Assembly (NCBI RefSeq): GCF_000467105.1
Contig: NZ_BATI01000002.1
Coordinates: 56,788 to 120,787, forward strand
DNA: 64,000 bases
From: Aquipseudomonas alcaligenes NBRC 14159
GTDB taxonomy: Bacteria; Pseudomonadota; Gammaproteobacteria; Pseudomonadales; Pseudomonadaceae
Direction: 5' to 3'
Shown here: positions 62,875 through 64,000 of the stretch, one piece after another
Numbering within the stretch: position 1 is the stretch's first letter
Layout: each line of letters begins with the position of its first letter
The notes under the pieces: model-generated
Databases searched by the model: none
The model's input: only the letters and a program-made list of their open reading frames with translations
Told to the model about the DNA's origin: nothing
Position numbers and translations under genes: made by a program

Positions 62875-63924
62875 TTACTTGGAGGAATAGGCAACGGCGA
62901 GGAAGTGTTCCGCGACGTCGAGCATACGGTTGGCAAAGCCCCATTCGTTGTCGAACCAGGCCAGCAGGTTGACCAGGCGCGGGCCGGAGACCCGGGTCTG
63001 GCTGCCGTCGACGATGGCGGAATGGGCATCATGGTTGAAATCGCAGCTGGCATGCGGCAGCTCGGTGTAGGCCAGCAGGCCCTGCAACGGACCGGCTTCG
63101 GCGGCTTGACGCAGCAAGGCATTGATCTCGGCGGCACTGGTGTCACGCGCAACCTGCAAGGTGATGTCGAGGCAGGACACGTTCACCGTCGGCACGCGGA
63201 TGGCCTTGGCCTGCACGCGCCCGGCGAGTTCCGGCAGCAGGCGCTCGATACCCCGCGCCAGGCCGGTGGACACCGGAATCACCGACTGGAAGGCCGAGCG
63301 CGTGCGGCGCAGGTCTTCGTGATGGTAGGCGTCGATCACCGGCTGGTCGTTCATGGCCGAGTGGATGGTGGTGATCGAGACGTACTCGATGCCCAGCGTC
63401 TCGTTGAGCAATTTGAGCAGCGGCACCGCGCAATTGGTGGTGCAGGACGCATTCGACACCAGCTTTTCCGCGCCGCTCAGGCGTTGCTGGTTGACCCCGA
63501 ACACCACGGTGGCATCGATGTCCGCTTCGCTGGCCATCGGCTGGGAGAACAGCACCCGCGGCGCGCCGGCCCTGAGGAAGCGCTCGCCATCGGCACGGCT
63601 GTGGTACACGCCGGAGCATTCCAGCAGCAGGTCGATGCCCAGCGCGGCCCAGTCGATGCCTTCAGGCTCGCTCTGGCGCAGCACCTTCACGCAGTCGCCA
63701 TTGATGTGCAGGCAATCACCGTCGACCTGCACCTGGCCGGGGAAGCGGCCGTGGGTGGAGTCGAAGCGGGTCAGGTATTCGATGCTGGCCTGGTCGGCCA
63801 GGTCGTTCAGCGCCACGATCTCAAAGCCCGCCGCCGCGCCGCGCTCGTGCAAGGCGCGCAGCACGCAGCGACCGATACGGCCGTAGCCGTTGAGGGCGAC
63901 TTTGTAGGGGCGGGCGTTGGGCAT
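62875..63924 (-). CDS. epd: Erythrose-4-phosphate dehydrogenase (GapA-like)
   Basis: A 349-residue dehydrogenase. NGYGRIGRC is the NAD-binding Rossmann start and SNASCTTNC carries the catalytic Cys (near 160). The chosen Met at 63924 starts [13 protein letters not shown]; a Met 42 bp upstream lies in the repeat. By position before pgk, as in P. aeruginosa, it is read as Epd, which oxidises erythrose-4-phosphate to 4-phosphoerythronate for pyridoxal phosphate synthesis. A true GAPDH remains possible on motif grounds. Confidence 0.85.
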   Translation of the reverse strand: MPNARPYKVALNGYGRIGRCVLRALHERGAAAGFEIVALNDLADQASIEYLTRFDSTHGRFPGQVQVDGDCLHINGDCVKVLRQSEPEGIDWAALGIDLLLECSGVYHSRADGERFLRAGAPRVLFSQPMASEADIDATVVFGVNQQRLSGAEKLVSNASCTTNCAVPLLKLLNETLGIEYVSITTIHSAMNDQPVIDAYHHEDLRRTRSAFQSVIPVSTGLARGIERLLPELAGRVQAKAIRVPTVNVSCLDITLQVARDTSAAEINALLRQAAEAGPLQGLLAYTELPHASCDFNHDAHSAIVDGSQTRVSGPRLVNLLAWFDNEWGFANRMLDVAEHFLAVAYSSK

Positions 63925-63951
63925 GGGTTCTCTCGGCGTCTGCGGTGTGCC

Positions 63952-63991
63952 CCCTCTCCCATTCATGGGAGAGGGATGGGGAGAGGGTCGC
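63952..63991. repeat. CCCTCTCCC palindrome
   Basis: CCCTCTCCCAT-TC-ATGGGAGAGGG (63952-63975) with the tail ATGGGGAGAGGGTCGCC. Its 24-bp core and tail nearly match the copy at 46745. Confidence 0.82.
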
Positions 63992-64000
63992 CAGCAACGC

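Overview
The window is GC-rich, densely coded DNA that reads as the chromosome of a Pseudomonas species. The basis is gene content and order: thiI and typA divergent from glnA, two DUF4124 proteins, then ntrBC; an epd-pgk-fba carbon block; an alginate gene set; a LasB-type elastase; and the CCCTCTCCC/GGGAGAGGG palindromes common in this genus. I cannot name the species. No rRNA, tRNA, CRISPR array, prophage or insertion sequence was recognised.

Layout. 1-4722: end of a CBS/DUF294 nucleotidyltransferase gene with a DnaQ-type exonuclease, a PepSY membrane protein with a small partner, a DUF900 hydrolase and a Met-rich periplasmic protein. 4837-5039 (minus): a non-coding RNA with seven GGA motifs, a terminator and an upstream GacA-type box, read as an RsmY/RsmZ-class RNA. 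6013-18625: ten tightly packed alginate genes in the order alg8-44-K-E-I-J-F-X-L-G, unlike the canonical D-8-44-K-E-G-X-L-I-J-F-A; algD and algA are absent, and the AlgG has lost the DPHD catalytic motif. 18752-23824 (minus): HAF-repeat protein, phosphoethanolamine transferase, chemoreceptor.

24003-31013 is the most unusual block. A divergent MocR-type regulator faces six co-directional genes: EamA exporter, JAMM peptidase, a fused ubiquitin-like/E1/rhodanese protein, a cysteine-synthase-like PLP enzyme, a serine acetyltransferase with an extra C-terminal domain, and an AlaX-type tRNA editing protein. Together they look like a self-contained sulfur-carrier route from serine to a beta-substituted alanine (cysteine or an analogue), with export and tRNA proofreading included.

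31182-41952: elastase, TypA, ThiI and the nitrogen regulon (glnA, ntrB, ntrC) with clear sigma-54 and NtrC sites. 42130-54795: Fur-controlled siderophore receptor, YccS-type membrane protein, HI0933 flavoprotein, 7TM-GGDEF cyclase, HDOD protein, ElaA acetyltransferase, a periplasmic binding protein, a GreA/B-like protein and a cNMP/rhodanese protein. 55053-63924 (minus): SprT/YgjP-like peptidase, lipoproteins, a second chemoreceptor, a three-gene unknown envelope locus, and fba, an MliC-like lipoprotein, pgk and epd.

Themes joining the regions: the Gac/Rsm RNA may act on the alginate mRNA nearby; NtrB/NtrC made here control the glnA promoter here; and one family of palindromic repeats occupies intergenic gaps at four places.
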